Shown in pieces: positions 16,287 to 24,876 of a stretch of DNA of 64,000 nt. The position numbers and the translations under genes are program-made. Position 1 is the first letter of the stretch. Each line of letters starts with the position of its first letter. This DNA comes from Bacilli bacterium (lineage in GTDB: Bacteria; Bacillota_I; Bacilli_A; RF39; UBA660): assembly GCA_017525035.1 (NCBI GenBank), contig JAFXTH010000023.1:51687-115686 (forward strand), in the 5' to 3' direction. Below the pieces are notes generated by a model. It worked only from the letters and a program-made list of their open reading frames with translations. It was not told the DNA's origin and searched no databases.

Positions 16287-17716
16287 ATTTTTTCTAATCT
16301 TTTTGTTTTCTCGATTTCTTTTTCTTTTTCCTTCTCTTCAATCTTTTTCTTTTCTTTTTTGTTTTCAATAAATAATTTAATAAAGATTACAAGTAATACT
16401 ATAAATATTGTTAAACTTAAAATCAAGAAAAAGTTAATTCTATTATCCTTTTTAAATGTTATTGTATAGTAACTTTCAACGTTTTTAGTACCGTCTCTAG
16501 CACTTACTGTAATCGTAAGAGTATCTCCTGCTTTAAGCTTTGATACTTCTTTATCCATTGTGTAAACTGCTTCATCAGGATTATTTACAATTGGTTTAAT
16601 AACTAAAGAGTCTATATCACTTGCTTTATAAGTTATTTCATAATCAAACTTATCTTTTTTAAAGTTTAGACTTTCACTATAATTGAACATTTCAATATTT
16701 TTAAGAGTAGTATCTATTTCAGTATCTAAGTTGTTAATAAGTATTTTATACACTTTTTCTTCTTTTTTCTCACTTGTAACAGTAATTATTACTTCATTTG
16801 ATCCAGTAATAAGCTTCTCTGGCTTTTTTATAACTACCGTTGCATTTGGATCAACTGGTTCAGCAGCTATATCTATTGTTTCTAGTTTATGCGTTGTAAC
16901 AGTATACAATAGTGAGTCTTTATCAAATTCTTCAAGAAGTTTAGGATTTGAATTAATGATTATATTCTTTAAATCATTATTTGTTCCTCTGTTGTCTTCT
17001 CTTTTTATATTTAATGTATATGTTTTTTCTTCTCCGTTAGCAGCAATTACCACAATTTTTATCTTGTTATCACCATATTCTAGTGGATAAGATTTCTTTG
17101 GTCCTGTGTTATTTTTAAACTTTGCTGTTTTATCATTTAAAGTTGATTCAATACTTGCAGTTGTAACACTTTGTTCTACAACAAGGCTATATTCAAATTG
17201 CTTTGGTGAGAAATTAGTTAATGTCTCTCCATTTAATTTAATCTCTTTTAATGTATTATCTGTTGATTTAATAGCAATAGTTTGTGACACCTTATCAAGT
17301 GTATTTATTGTTTGATCTGATGTTGTTCTTGTTGATGCCTCTAATGAAATAATTGTGCTTGATTTAGATACATCTTTTTTTACTCTAAATTTTATTGTTG
17401 CTATAGTTGTTTTACCTTTAAGACCATTTTCATGTGAAAAATCAAGAGTAAGTGGTGATGAATCTTTAAATTCAGTATTATCTACCCAATTGTTTTGATT
17501 TTCGATACTTAATATCTCAAGTACTGATGTTTCATACGTTAATGTTGCTTTAAAATTATCAATTGAAACATCATTCGATGCAACTATATCAATTGATATT
17601 TCTTGATCTGGGCTTGCTTGAGTTGGAGCTTTTATTATAGCTTTCGACTCTGCAAAAACATTAATTGGAATTAAAAATAATATCAGTAAAAATATATATT
17701 CTTTTATTCTTTTCAT
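16274..17716 (-). CDS. membrane-anchored surface protein with cohesin-like and cadherin-like repeats
   Basis: 480 residues. A signal peptide (IFLLILFLIPINVFAES) is followed by a cohesin-type beta-sandwich (about 25-150: IKAPTQASPDQEISIDIV, NFKATLTYETSVLEIL). Next come three cadherin-like beta-sandwich repeats (about 155-240, 250-330, 335-425), recognised by the repeating 'L..I..n......F....Y.v.v' pattern, such as LKEIKLNGETLTNFSPKQFE and LKNIEMFNYSESLNFKKDKF. One C-terminal helix (INFFLILSLTIFIVLLVIF) and a basic, Glu-rich cytoplasmic tail follow. It probably displays adhesion or scaffold domains outside the cell. It lies 8 bases after the polysaccharide deacetylase gene, in one operon. Confidence 0.75.
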   Translation of the reverse strand: MKRIKEYIFLLILFLIPINVFAESKAIIKAPTQASPDQEISIDIVASNDVSIDNFKATLTYETSVLEILSIENQNNWVDNTEFKDSSPLTLDFSHENGLKGKTTIATIKFRVKKDVSKSSTIISLEASTRTTSDQTINTLDKVSQTIAIKSTDNTLKEIKLNGETLTNFSPKQFEYSLVVEQSVTTASIESTLNDKTAKFKNNTGPKKSYPLEYGDNKIKIVVIAANGEEKTYTLNIKREDNRGTNNDLKNIIINSNPKLLEEFDKDSLLYTVTTHKLETIDIAAEPVDPNATVVIKKPEKLITGSNEVIITVTSEKKEEKVYKILINNLDTEIDTTLKNIEMFNYSESLNFKKDKFDYEITYKASDIDSLVIKPIVNNPDEAVYTMDKEVSKLKAGDTLTITVSARDGTKNVESYYTITFKKDNRINFFLILSLTIFIVLLVIFIKLFIENKKEKKKIEEKEKEKEIEKTKRLEKINLE

Positions 17717-17724
17717 ATTCCCTC

Positions 17725-19245
17725 CTAGTTATTTATTCCTTGACGACATATTACACTAGAATCTAATACTTCAAATGTATAGCCATGATCTAGACCATAC
17801 TTTACAATTGATTCAATCGCATTTGCTGTGTGACCTTTTATATCATGCATTAATACTACGTTTCCTCTTGATTTAGATAGTGAATATATTACGTTTCTAT
17901 ATTCTACATTAGGATCTGTTGTTCCACCTGCATCTCCACTTGATATATTCCAATCGAAGTAAGAATATCCTTTGGCAAGAGCTTCATTTGCTAATCTTGT
18001 CATAATTCCTGTACTATAATGTCTACTTACTGTATTTGATACTCCTCCAGGAAATCTTAGTAACTTACTATCATAACCTGAAACATTTTTAATTGCGTTT
18101 CTTGTTCTTGTTACTTCATCCCAGAAGGCTTCGCTTGATTTATATACTTGACTGTACTCGTGGCTCCATGTATGAATACCTACGGCATGTCCTTCATTTA
18201 CTTCTCTTTTAATTAAATCTTTGTATGAGTTTACTTTTGATCCTAATACAAAGAACGTTGCTTTAACTTTATACTTTTTTAATACATCTAAGATTTTTTT
18301 TGTGTAAGTTGGATTTGGTCCATCATCGAATGTTAAATATATTACTCCTGCCTTACCACATGTATAGTTTGAAGAAACTTTGGAATAGCTATTTTGTACT
18401 ACTACATTTCTTGTCTTTGTTGTTGTATTGTTTAAACTATCTGCTGCAGTATATGTTAATTTATATGTTCCTATTGTCCCAGTATTGACAGTTCCAGTAA
18501 CCTTAACTGAACTAGTTAAATCGCCTTCACATTTATCTTTAGCAGTGTATCCTGGTTCATTATACTTACTATTTACAACAACATATATTGTTCCATCACC
18601 TTTTAAAGTAATTACTGGTCCTTCAGTATCTTCTCTAATAAATGTTCTTGTTGCAGTAGCTTTATTTCCACTTGAATCACTTACAACATAATCTATTTTT
18701 TCATCAGTTACATTAGTTGTAACTTTTTCTGTTAGTTCACCATCATAGTTGTCTGTTGCTGTAAAGCCTTCCTCTTTATACTCTTCTTTAGGGCAAAGTT
18801 TTTTTTCTGTTTCTCCAGTAAGAGTTAATTCTGGTTTTACAGTATCAACAATTTCTACTTTTCTTTCTTTAGTAGCAGTTATCTTATTTTTTCTAACTTT
18901 ATACTTTAATACATAAGTACCAAGCTTCGACTCATCTACTTTTCCTTCTATCCATACTTTTTCAGTTAGGTCTTTTCCTAAATAAGATGCCTTGTATCCT
19001 GGTTCTTTATATTTTTCACCATATTCTACTTTTACTACTTTATCACCTAGTAAACTTAGCTTTGGAACAAAGAAGATAAAGAACACTATAATAAGTAGAA
19101 TAAAAGATCCTAAAACGATACCTAAAATTGATAAGTTTTTCTTATTTAATTTCTTTTTTGTCTTAGTTTTTTTGTTTTTAGTTTTTTCTTCTACAATATC
19201 TTTTTCTTCTTCAATTGTATTTTCTTTGTCTGTTTTTTCTTTCAT
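17725..19245 (-). CDS. membrane-anchored polysaccharide deacetylase with Ig-like domains
   Basis: NodB-type carbohydrate esterase, probably a peptidoglycan N-acetylglucosamine deacetylase. From ATG 19245: a charged cytoplasmic head, a membrane helix (LGIVLGSFILLIIVFFIFF), three Ig-like DUF5011-type repeats marked by EYGEKYKEPGYKA, KEEYKEEGFTATD and NSKYNEPGYTAKD, then the catalytic domain (last 205 residues). That domain has TFDDGPNP (catalytic base and metal Asp), HTWSHE (metal His pair), RFPGG, FDWNISSGD and VLMHDIKG. The longer frame to 19290 is disfavoured because AGAGG sits eight bases before ATG 19245. It is co-transcribed with the downstream cohesin/cadherin protein. Confidence 0.88.
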   Translation of the reverse strand: MKEKTDKENTIEEEKDIVEEKTKNKKTKTKKKLNKKNLSILGIVLGSFILLIIVFFIFFVPKLSLLGDKVVKVEYGEKYKEPGYKASYLGKDLTEKVWIEGKVDESKLGTYVLKYKVRKNKITATKERKVEIVDTVKPELTLTGETEKKLCPKEEYKEEGFTATDNYDGELTEKVTTNVTDEKIDYVVSDSSGNKATATRTFIREDTEGPVITLKGDGTIYVVVNSKYNEPGYTAKDKCEGDLTSSVKVTGTVNTGTIGTYKLTYTAADSLNNTTTKTRNVVVQNSYSKVSSNYTCGKAGVIYLTFDDGPNPTYTKKILDVLKKYKVKATFFVLGSKVNSYKDLIKREVNEGHAVGIHTWSHEYSQVYKSSEAFWDEVTRTRNAIKNVSGYDSKLLRFPGGVSNTVSRHYSTGIMTRLANEALAKGYSYFDWNISSGDAGGTTDPNVEYRNVIYSLSKSRGNVVLMHDIKGHTANAIESIVKYGLDHGYTFEVLDSSVICRQGINN

Positions 19246-19314
19246 AAGTATAACCTCTACCTTATAACTATAATTATACTTAAAAATCAATTAAAAGTCC
19301 ATAAAAATGAACCT

Positions 19315-20007
19315 TTATTCTGGATTATTTTTCATAAATTCCCTTAACATTTTCATAAGAGCTCTTTTTTCTATTCTAGACACATAACTTCTAGATATTT
19401 TAAATTCTTTAGCTATTTCTTTTTGAGTTAATTCTTCTGTATTATTAAGTCCATATCTTTTTGTTATTATTTCTTTTTCTCTATCAGTTAATACTTCAAA
19501 ATACTTTTTAAGTAATTTAATATTTTCTTTCTCTGTTATTTTCTCTACATAATCTTCACTCGGAATTTTTAAAATATCCAATATAGTTATTTCGTTACCT
19601 TCCTTGTCATACCCTATAGATTCGTTAATTGATATATTCTTACTTGTTTTATTATTGCTCCTAAAATACATTAGTATTTCGTTTTCGATACATCTGGCAC
19701 AATAGGTTGTTATTCTAGTTCCTTCATTTTGCTTATATGTATCAATTCCTTTAATTAACCCAATGGTTCCAATACTTATCAAATCATCTTGGTCAATACC
19801 CTGACAATCAAATTTTTTAACTATGTGTGCAACCAACCTTAAATTGTGTTCAATAAGTTTATTTCTTGCTTCTAAGTCATTATTTTTAAGTCTTTTTAGT
19901 AATTCTTCCTCTTCTTCTTTAGACAAAGGATCTAAAAAAACATTATTAGAATAACTTGCAGTAAATATAAATAATTCTTTTATTTTTTTTATTAATTTAA
20001 AAAACAT
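19315..20007 (-). CDS. sigK: RNA polymerase sigma-K factor (pro-sigma-K, uninterrupted)
   Basis: Late mother-cell sporulation sigma factor. Region 2 reads ARNKLIEHNLRLVAHIVKKF, DDLISIGTIGLIKGIDTY and ATYCARCIENEIL-like ITTYCARCIENEILMYFR. Region 4 reads LTDREKEIITKRYGLN and TQKEIAKEFKISRSYVSRIE. These are nearly sigma-K-identical blocks. The N-terminus (MFFKLIKKIKELFIFTAS, then YSNNVFLDPLS) matches the B. subtilis pro-sequence including the Ser-Tyr processing site (18/19 here). The gene is intact, with no skin-type insertion. GGAGGAG precedes the ATG. CATATAAT at 20025-20032 could serve as a sigma-E/K-type or sigma-A -10; the sequence alone cannot decide. Confidence 0.92.
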   Translation of the reverse strand: MFFKLIKKIKELFIFTASYSNNVFLDPLSKEEEEELLKRLKNNDLEARNKLIEHNLRLVAHIVKKFDCQGIDQDDLISIGTIGLIKGIDTYKQNEGTRITTYCARCIENEILMYFRSNNKTSKNISINESIGYDKEGNEITILDILKIPSEDYVEKITEKENIKLLKKYFEVLTDREKEIITKRYGLNNTEELTQKEIAKEFKISRSYVSRIEKRALMKMLREFMKNNPE

Positions 20008-20049
20008 ATAACTCCTCCATTAGAATTATATGTTTTAGATTTTATTTAT

Positions 20050-20277
20050 TTAAAATATTAAGAAGAAAGCAATGACAATTGCCAATATAGTTAATAGTGC
20101 AATTATTAAGTTATTATTTACTTCGTGTGTTGTATTACTTCCACCTTTTGGATCTTCTATTATAGCATCTGGTGCATCCTTATCCTTAATATTTACGTTT
20201 CCACATCCTTTGCAAAATTTATCATTTGCATCTAATCTTTCACCGCACAAATCACAATATCTAACTTTACTTTTCAT
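20050..20277 (-). CDS. zinc-ribbon membrane protein
   Basis: 75 residues. An N-terminal zinc ribbon (YCDLCGERLDANDKFCKGCG, CxxC-x11-CxxC), a polar linker and a single C-terminal membrane helix (LIIALLTILAIVIAFFLIF) give a tail-anchored zinc ribbon of the kind common in Bacillota. Function is unknown. The start has AAGGAAGATGAT upstream. It lies between murE (46 bases upstream of its start) and sigK on the same strand. Confidence 0.75.
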   Translation of the reverse strand: MKSKVRYCDLCGERLDANDKFCKGCGNVNIKDKDAPDAIIEDPKGGSNTTHEVNNNLIIALLTILAIVIAFFLIF

Positions 20278-20323
20278 TAATCATCTTCCTTACTTGCTAT
20301 AATATATCATTTTTAATGCTTTT

Positions 20324-21715
20324 TTACAACTCTTTAAAGTATTTATCTAATACGTTAATATCTGAATAATATATCTTATAATCTTTTATTGCCATATATT
20401 TATCCCTTCCTTTTCCTAGGATTGCTACTATATCTTCTGTCTTTGCTATATCAAGTGCTTTCTGTATAGCTATTTCTCTATTTTCTTCAATAATATAGTT
20501 ATCTCTTCTTTTATCTACCATCATATCTATAATATCTAATACTTTTTCATATCTTGGATCATCCATTGTATAAATAACAATGTCAGATAAAGATTGTAGC
20601 ACTTTACCCTTCTTACTTCTATTCTCAACTTCTCTACCACCTGCTGCACCAGTAACAGTTATAATTCTATTTCTCTTTATTTTATTTAAGAAAGTTAGTA
20701 TATTTTTTATTCCATTTTCCGTATGTGCATAATCTATTATTATTTTGTAATCCTGATTATAATCTAAAAATTCTACTCTCCCACTAGGAGTTTTAACTTT
20801 ATTTACTAAAGACTTAATGTTGTTAAAATCTATGCTATAAGAAAGTAATGTTAAAATCGCTGCTGATAAGTTATATACATTAAATTCGCCAAGAAGAGGA
20901 CTAACGACTTCATACTCTTTGTGTTTGTACCTATACTTTATTATTGTTTGATTTTCCTTTTCTTTAAAATTTATTATTCTTAGTGTACTATATCTATTTT
21001 TGCCATATGTTAATTTTTTATTTTTTATTGTTTTAAATCTATTGTAATAAATATCATCTCTATTAAGTATTGCTATTCCATCATTAGAAAGTTTATTAAA
21101 TAATTTTCTTTTACATTTAATATAATTATCAATTGTTTTATGTACATTTAGGTGATCTTCAGTAATATTTGTTAAAATTGCTCTTTTAAACTTTAGTCCT
21201 TCTAGTCTGTTGTTCAACAAACCTTCACTAGATGCCTCAATAGCTACGTTTTTAATTCCTTCCTTATACAACCTATTTAAATAGTAATATGTTTTTTCTA
21301 TAGAAGGAGTTGTGTTATTAAGTGGCTCATTCATCCTATCAGATATAACGCCATTTGTTCCTATATATGCAGTATTTTCTAGCATATCCCTTATTATAGT
21401 CGCTGTCGTTGTCTTGCCATCAGTTCCTGTTACACCAATCAAATTAATGTTTAGATAGTCATTATAAAAAAATTTAAGTATTTTAATTAATTCCTTATCT
21501 ACATTTTTTACTTTTATATAAGGAATTTTATAATTATCTTTTTTTGATACAATTAAAAGTCTAGCACCCTTTTCTATTGCTTCATTAACAAAATCATGTC
21601 TATTGCTGTTTCCTTTAACACAAGCAAAGATATCACCTTCTTCTATTTCTTTTGAATTTGTTTTTATATTTTCAATATTCAAATTAATTTTATATAAATT
21701 ATATATACTTTTCAT
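20324..21715 (-). CDS. murE: UDP-MurNAc-tripeptide synthetase
   Basis: Mur ligase adding the third stem-peptide residue. It has an N-terminal domain with DSR-like TNSKEIEEGDIFACVKG, P-loop LIGVTGTDGKTTTATIIRD, ASSEGLLNNRLEG, TEDHLNVH, and IIDYAHTENG leading to the C-terminal domain. The specificity loop reads MDDPRYEKV where meso-diaminopimelate enzymes have DNPRxE. The arginine is kept, so meso-DAP is plausible, but Asn-to-Asp is a departure. Length 463. GGTGAA lies close to the ATG. It stands between sigK and the spoIVF genes, away from any dcw mur cluster. Confidence 0.9.
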   Translation of the reverse strand: MKSIYNLYKINLNIENIKTNSKEIEEGDIFACVKGNSNRHDFVNEAIEKGARLLIVSKKDNYKIPYIKVKNVDKELIKILKFFYNDYLNINLIGVTGTDGKTTTATIIRDMLENTAYIGTNGVISDRMNEPLNNTTPSIEKTYYYLNRLYKEGIKNVAIEASSEGLLNNRLEGLKFKRAILTNITEDHLNVHKTIDNYIKCKRKLFNKLSNDGIAILNRDDIYYNRFKTIKNKKLTYGKNRYSTLRIINFKEKENQTIIKYRYKHKEYEVVSPLLGEFNVYNLSAAILTLLSYSIDFNNIKSLVNKVKTPSGRVEFLDYNQDYKIIIDYAHTENGIKNILTFLNKIKRNRIITVTGAAGGREVENRSKKGKVLQSLSDIVIYTMDDPRYEKVLDIIDMMVDKRRDNYIIEENREIAIQKALDIAKTEDIVAILGKGRDKYMAIKDYKIYYSDINVLDKYFKEL

Positions 21716-21753
21716 ATTTCACCAATATAATTTATGCTTTTAATATATTAGTG

Positions 21754-22482
21754 TTATTTATAGTAAATTCTTAAGGCATCTTTTTCGCTTAACATTTGCT
21801 TATTCTTGATAATTATATTGTTCTTATACTTATAATAGTTATCTACTTTTTTAACTATTATATCTTTTCGATATTTAAATTTCCTTAAATATCTTTCTAA
21901 CAAAAACTTATTAAATATGTAATCTGTATTCTTACTCTCATCAATTATTTTAAATATTAATAGAATTGTCACTATTGTCATGAATACTGAATTAATATTT
22001 GTTACAAAGAATATTATTATCAAAGGATAAAATGCATATGAAATTAATATTCCTAACTTAAGAGTCTTTTTAAAACTTATTATTGTTGATGTAAAGATAT
22101 TTAATAACTTCCCTCCATCAAGCGGCACCACAGGCAATAAATTAAATATTAGCAGCAAGTTATTAAAGTAATATAATGAATCATCATAATCTTTTATAAG
22201 ATTAAAAAATAATATTTGGAATATTGGTCCCATTATGGTTACTAACAATTCTTCTTTTAATGGCTTGTTAATTAATGTCTTAAATTTAGTTAGCCCACCA
22301 AGTGGATAAATATATATTTTATCGATTTCCCAATTAAAATATTTCGCAGTAAAAAAATGACCTAATTCATGAACTATTATTAATAACAAATATAATAGCA
22401 CTCTCTTAAAAAGGCCAAGAAAAAAAGAGATTAGTAAGAATATATAAGTAAGCGTGCTTATTTTAAATGAACTCTTTATAAT
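21754..22482 (-). CDS. spoIVFB: SpoIVFB-like intramembrane site-2 metalloprotease
   Basis: M50 protease that in sporulation cleaves pro-sigma-K. HELGHFFTAKYF carries the zinc HExxH, IYPLGGLTKF follows, and NLLPVVPLDGGKLL carries the third zinc ligand motif. A cytoplasmic C-terminal region with a short CBS-like remnant ends the protein. The first standard start is GTG 22401, but that would remove the first membrane helix. The frame stays open upstream to ATT 22482, encoding KISTLTYIFLLISFFLGLF, which aligns with the first helix of B. subtilis SpoIVFB. GGAGA at 22491-22495 is spaced 8 bases from that ATT. The ATT start is therefore preferred, overlapping spoIVFA by 20 bases. Enzyme identity is secure; the start is inferred. 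Confidence 0.88.
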   Translation of the reverse strand: MIKSSFKISTLTYIFLLISFFLGLFKRVLLYLLLIIVHELGHFFTAKYFNWEIDKIYIYPLGGLTKFKTLINKPLKEELLVTIMGPIFQILFFNLIKDYDDSLYYFNNLLLIFNLLPVVPLDGGKLLNIFTSTIISFKKTLKLGILISYAFYPLIIIFFVTNINSVFMTIVTILLIFKIIDESKNTDYIFNKFLLERYLRKFKYRKDIIVKKVDNYYKYKNNIIIKNKQMLSEKDALRIYYK

Positions 22483-23026
22483 CTAAAAAATCTCCATTTC
22501 TTTGAAAAACTAATATTAATTTATTATCTATTGGTTCTCCAATATAGTCATTTTTTTTAACATAATCGTATAAATTAACATTGTTATAATCTATATTTGA
22601 ATACCATATTTCTGTTTTATCATCACTTTCTACAACTATTGTTTTACCATATCCTTCTTTTTCTCCAATATATATTATTATTCCATCTTTAATAATTGGG
22701 TCAAAATTATTATCTAACTCAAGTGAAAAACCATCTTTATATTTGTTAATGGTATTATAATCAAGTTTCTCATCAAAAACCATTACTTCACTATCAAAGA
22801 CATTATTAAGCGGCAAAATTGATCCAAATGTTTTGTTATACCATGAGTTTATCCCAGCAAAAAATAGGCTTTTTTCATAAACATTTTCATATATTTTTGG
22901 TTTAAAATTTTCATTTTTTTTAATTCCAATCAAAAAAGATAAAAATAGAATTAAAGATATCAATATTTTAATTAACGTGTTTCTAACTACTTTACCTTCT
23001 TTTTTCTCTTTGTACTTTGTTGCCAT
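22463..23026 (-). CDS. spoIVFA: SpoIVFA-like regulator with degenerate LytM domain
   Basis: 187 residues: basic N-terminus, one membrane helix (IKILISLILFLSFLIGI), an extracytoplasmic linker, then a LytM/M23 fold (GIIIYIGEKEGYGKTIVVES, EIWYSNIDYNNVNLYDYVKK). The fold lacks zinc-binding histidines. This is the arrangement of SpoIVFA, which holds SpoIVFB inactive in the forespore outer membrane until signalled. It is directly upstream of spoIVFB (overlapping its proposed start) and overlaps mreD by 40 bases. GAGATGAT lies upstream of the ATG. Confidence 0.85.
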   Translation of the reverse strand: MATKYKEKKEGKVVRNTLIKILISLILFLSFLIGIKKNENFKPKIYENVYEKSLFFAGINSWYNKTFGSILPLNNVFDSEVMVFDEKLDYNTINKYKDGFSLELDNNFDPIIKDGIIIYIGEKEGYGKTIVVESDDKTEIWYSNIDYNNVNLYDYVKKNDYIGEPIDNKLILVFQRNGDFLDYKEFI

Positions 23027-23469
23027 GTTATCATCTCATTTAATTTATACTTTTTTTCATTATTTTTAGAACCATAATTGTATAAAAGTAAAAGAAAATA
23101 TAACATGTTTATTGGAAGAGTTCTTACAATTTTAATTACTAAATAATTAAGCGAATATTTGCCTACAATCATAAAAAACATAGTATCGTATAAAATCAAT
23201 GCTATTAAAGTTATTAAAAGATAATTTTTGTTTTTAATTTTATTAATAATTTCATTGGTTATTAGAATAAATGATAAATTTATATATATTACACCTGAAA
23301 GCATCGAATAGATAAGAGCTGCTATTATTATATTTTTAGTGTCCTTATTAATTAACAATTCATAAATGATATAAGTAATTGTAAACATTGGAAATATGGA
23401 AATGTTTGATAATTCATAATTTAAGTAATTTGAGAACACTAAATCTAAAAGTATTGGTACTACAAACAT
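22987..23469 (-). CDS. mreD: rod-shape membrane protein MreD-like
   Basis: 160 residues with about five membrane segments and almost no soluble domain, consistent with MreD of the elongasome. Sequence conservation in MreD is weak, so the call rests on hydropathy, length and position directly after mreC. The TTG at 23472 can open the frame, but ATG 23469 overlaps the mreC stop as TGATG and lies nine bases after AAAGGA, so it is preferred. It overlaps spoIVFA by 40 bases. Confidence 0.75.
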   Translation of the reverse strand: MFVVPILLDLVFSNYLNYELSNISIFPMFTITYIIYELLINKDTKNIIIAALIYSMLSGVIYINLSFILITNEIINKIKNKNYLLITLIALILYDTMFFMIVGKYSLNYLVIKIVRTLPINMLYFLLLLYNYGSKNNEKKYKLNEMITWQQSTKRKKKVK

Positions 23470-24140
23470 CAATTATCTTTCCTTTTTAAAACTGCTACGA
23501 ATCTCAAATCGTCTGTATGAGCAGCCATTTTAATTTCAAGTGATAGCCCAACATTTTCATAATTAATATTATCAACTATTCCAATTAATACTCCTTGTGG
23601 TGTCTTATCTAACAATCCACTAGTAATAACCTTATCTCCAATTTTAATCTTATCTTCTTTATTTGCTTTAATAATTAATTTGTTGTTCTTGCTTTTCATT
23701 ATCATATTTTTGTTATTTATTCTTACTTGCATAATGTCACTATCTGATGTTAAAAGTTTAACTTTCGATGTATTTTCATTAACATCTTTTATCTTTCCTA
23801 CTACACCTTCATTTGTTACTACAATCATATTTTTTTTAAGTCCATCATTAGCTCCTTTGTTTATAGTAAGTTCATTTAAAAAGTATGTCATATTCCTTTC
23901 TACAACTGTTGCATATACAATCTCAAAATCAGTTAGAGAAGACACTTTTAACATTCTTTTTAACTCTTCGTTTTCTTTCTTTACTTCTTCATTTAGATTA
24001 TCTATTAATGCATTATTTTCTATAACAATTGGCTTATAAATAATATCTCTTAAAATACCACCAAATCTACTGTCATCGTTTAATTCAATATAAGACATTA
24101 CAAATAAAAAAAATATTAAGTATAATACTTTGTTTTTCAT
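23469..24140 (-). CDS. mreC: rod-shape-determining protein MreC
   Basis: Cell-elongation scaffold: N-terminal membrane helix (KNKVLYLIFFLFVMSYI), a coiled-coil segment with ENNALIDNLNEEVKKENEEL, then the beta-barrel domain with VVERNMTYFLNELTINKGAN, GVVGKIKDVNENTSKVKLLT and a GDKVITSGL-PQGVLIGIV region. The frame is open to 24203, but ATG 24140 follows AGGTGAT by a few bases and removes an unlikely leader. It lies 4 bases after the radC stop. mreB is not adjacent, unlike in Bacillus. Confidence 0.92.
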   Translation of the reverse strand: MKNKVLYLIFFLFVMSYIELNDDSRFGGILRDIIYKPIVIENNALIDNLNEEVKKENEELKRMLKVSSLTDFEIVYATVVERNMTYFLNELTINKGANDGLKKNMIVVTNEGVVGKIKDVNENTSKVKLLTSDSDIMQVRINNKNMIMKSKNNKLIIKANKEDKIKIGDKVITSGLLDKTPQGVLIGIVDNINYENVGLSLEIKMAAHTDDLRFVAVLKRKDN

Positions 24141-24144
24141 ATTA

Positions 24145-24828
24145 TCACCTAATATTAATTTTCCCATTATCTTGAAAACTATAATAATTATTATTTGAAA
24201 CAATTATATGATCAATAATCGGTATTTTTTGAATTAATCCTATTTCTACCAGTGCTTTAGTAAATAATATATCATCTTGCGAAGGAGTTACATCACCAGA
24301 TGGATGATTATGAAGGCATACTATACTCGATGCTGAATATAGGTATGCTGTTTTAAACACTTCTCGTGGATGTGTAAGACTTCTATTAACAGTTCCTATA
24401 AACAACAGTTCCTCTCCTACTAGTTCTTGCTTGTTATTGAAATACAAACAATAAAATAATTCTTGTTTCTTATCATTGAATAAATATTTAGTATATTCAA
24501 AAATACTTCTAGGATTCTTTAACTTTGGTTTCTTCGAAAGTTCTTCTAAATACATTCTTTTACCTAACTCAACTGTGGCTAAAATTATTGATGATTTAGA
24601 ACTACCCATACCACTAATATTGTTTAATCTGTTTATGGTAGAATTCTTTAAATTGCCAAGCCCATTGAATTCTTTTAATATATCTCTTGATAAATCTTTA
24701 ACTGATTTATTCTTAGTACCACATCTTAAAATAATTGATAGCAGTTCTTCATTAGATAATTTACTTGCTCCATATTTTGCTATTCTTTCTCTTGGTCTTT
24801 CTTCCTTTGGAAGTTCTTTTATTAACAC
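24145..24828 (-). CDS. radC: RadC family JAB-domain protein
   Basis: About 228 residues. An N-terminal helix-hairpin-helix-like domain (LSNEELLSIILRCGTKNKSV, NISGMGSSK) is followed by a JAB/MPN metalloprotease fold with the full zinc motif CLHNHPSGDVTPSQDD and upstream glutamate in KQELVGEELLF. The historic repair role is not established. The frame can start at TTG 24840, but GTG 24828 lies just after GGTGAT and is preferred. It is followed by mreC, as in Bacillus. Confidence 0.93.
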   Translation of the reverse strand: MLIKELPKEERPRERIAKYGASKLSNEELLSIILRCGTKNKSVKDLSRDILKEFNGLGNLKNSTINRLNNISGMGSSKSSIILATVELGKRMYLEELSKKPKLKNPRSIFEYTKYLFNDKKQELFYCLYFNNKQELVGEELLFIGTVNRSLTHPREVFKTAYLYSASSIVCLHNHPSGDVTPSQDDILFTKALVEIGLIQKIPIIDHIIVSNNNYYSFQDNGKINIR

Positions 24829-24876
24829 ATATATCACCAATTATATTATTATCCATACACTAATAATTTCCTTATA

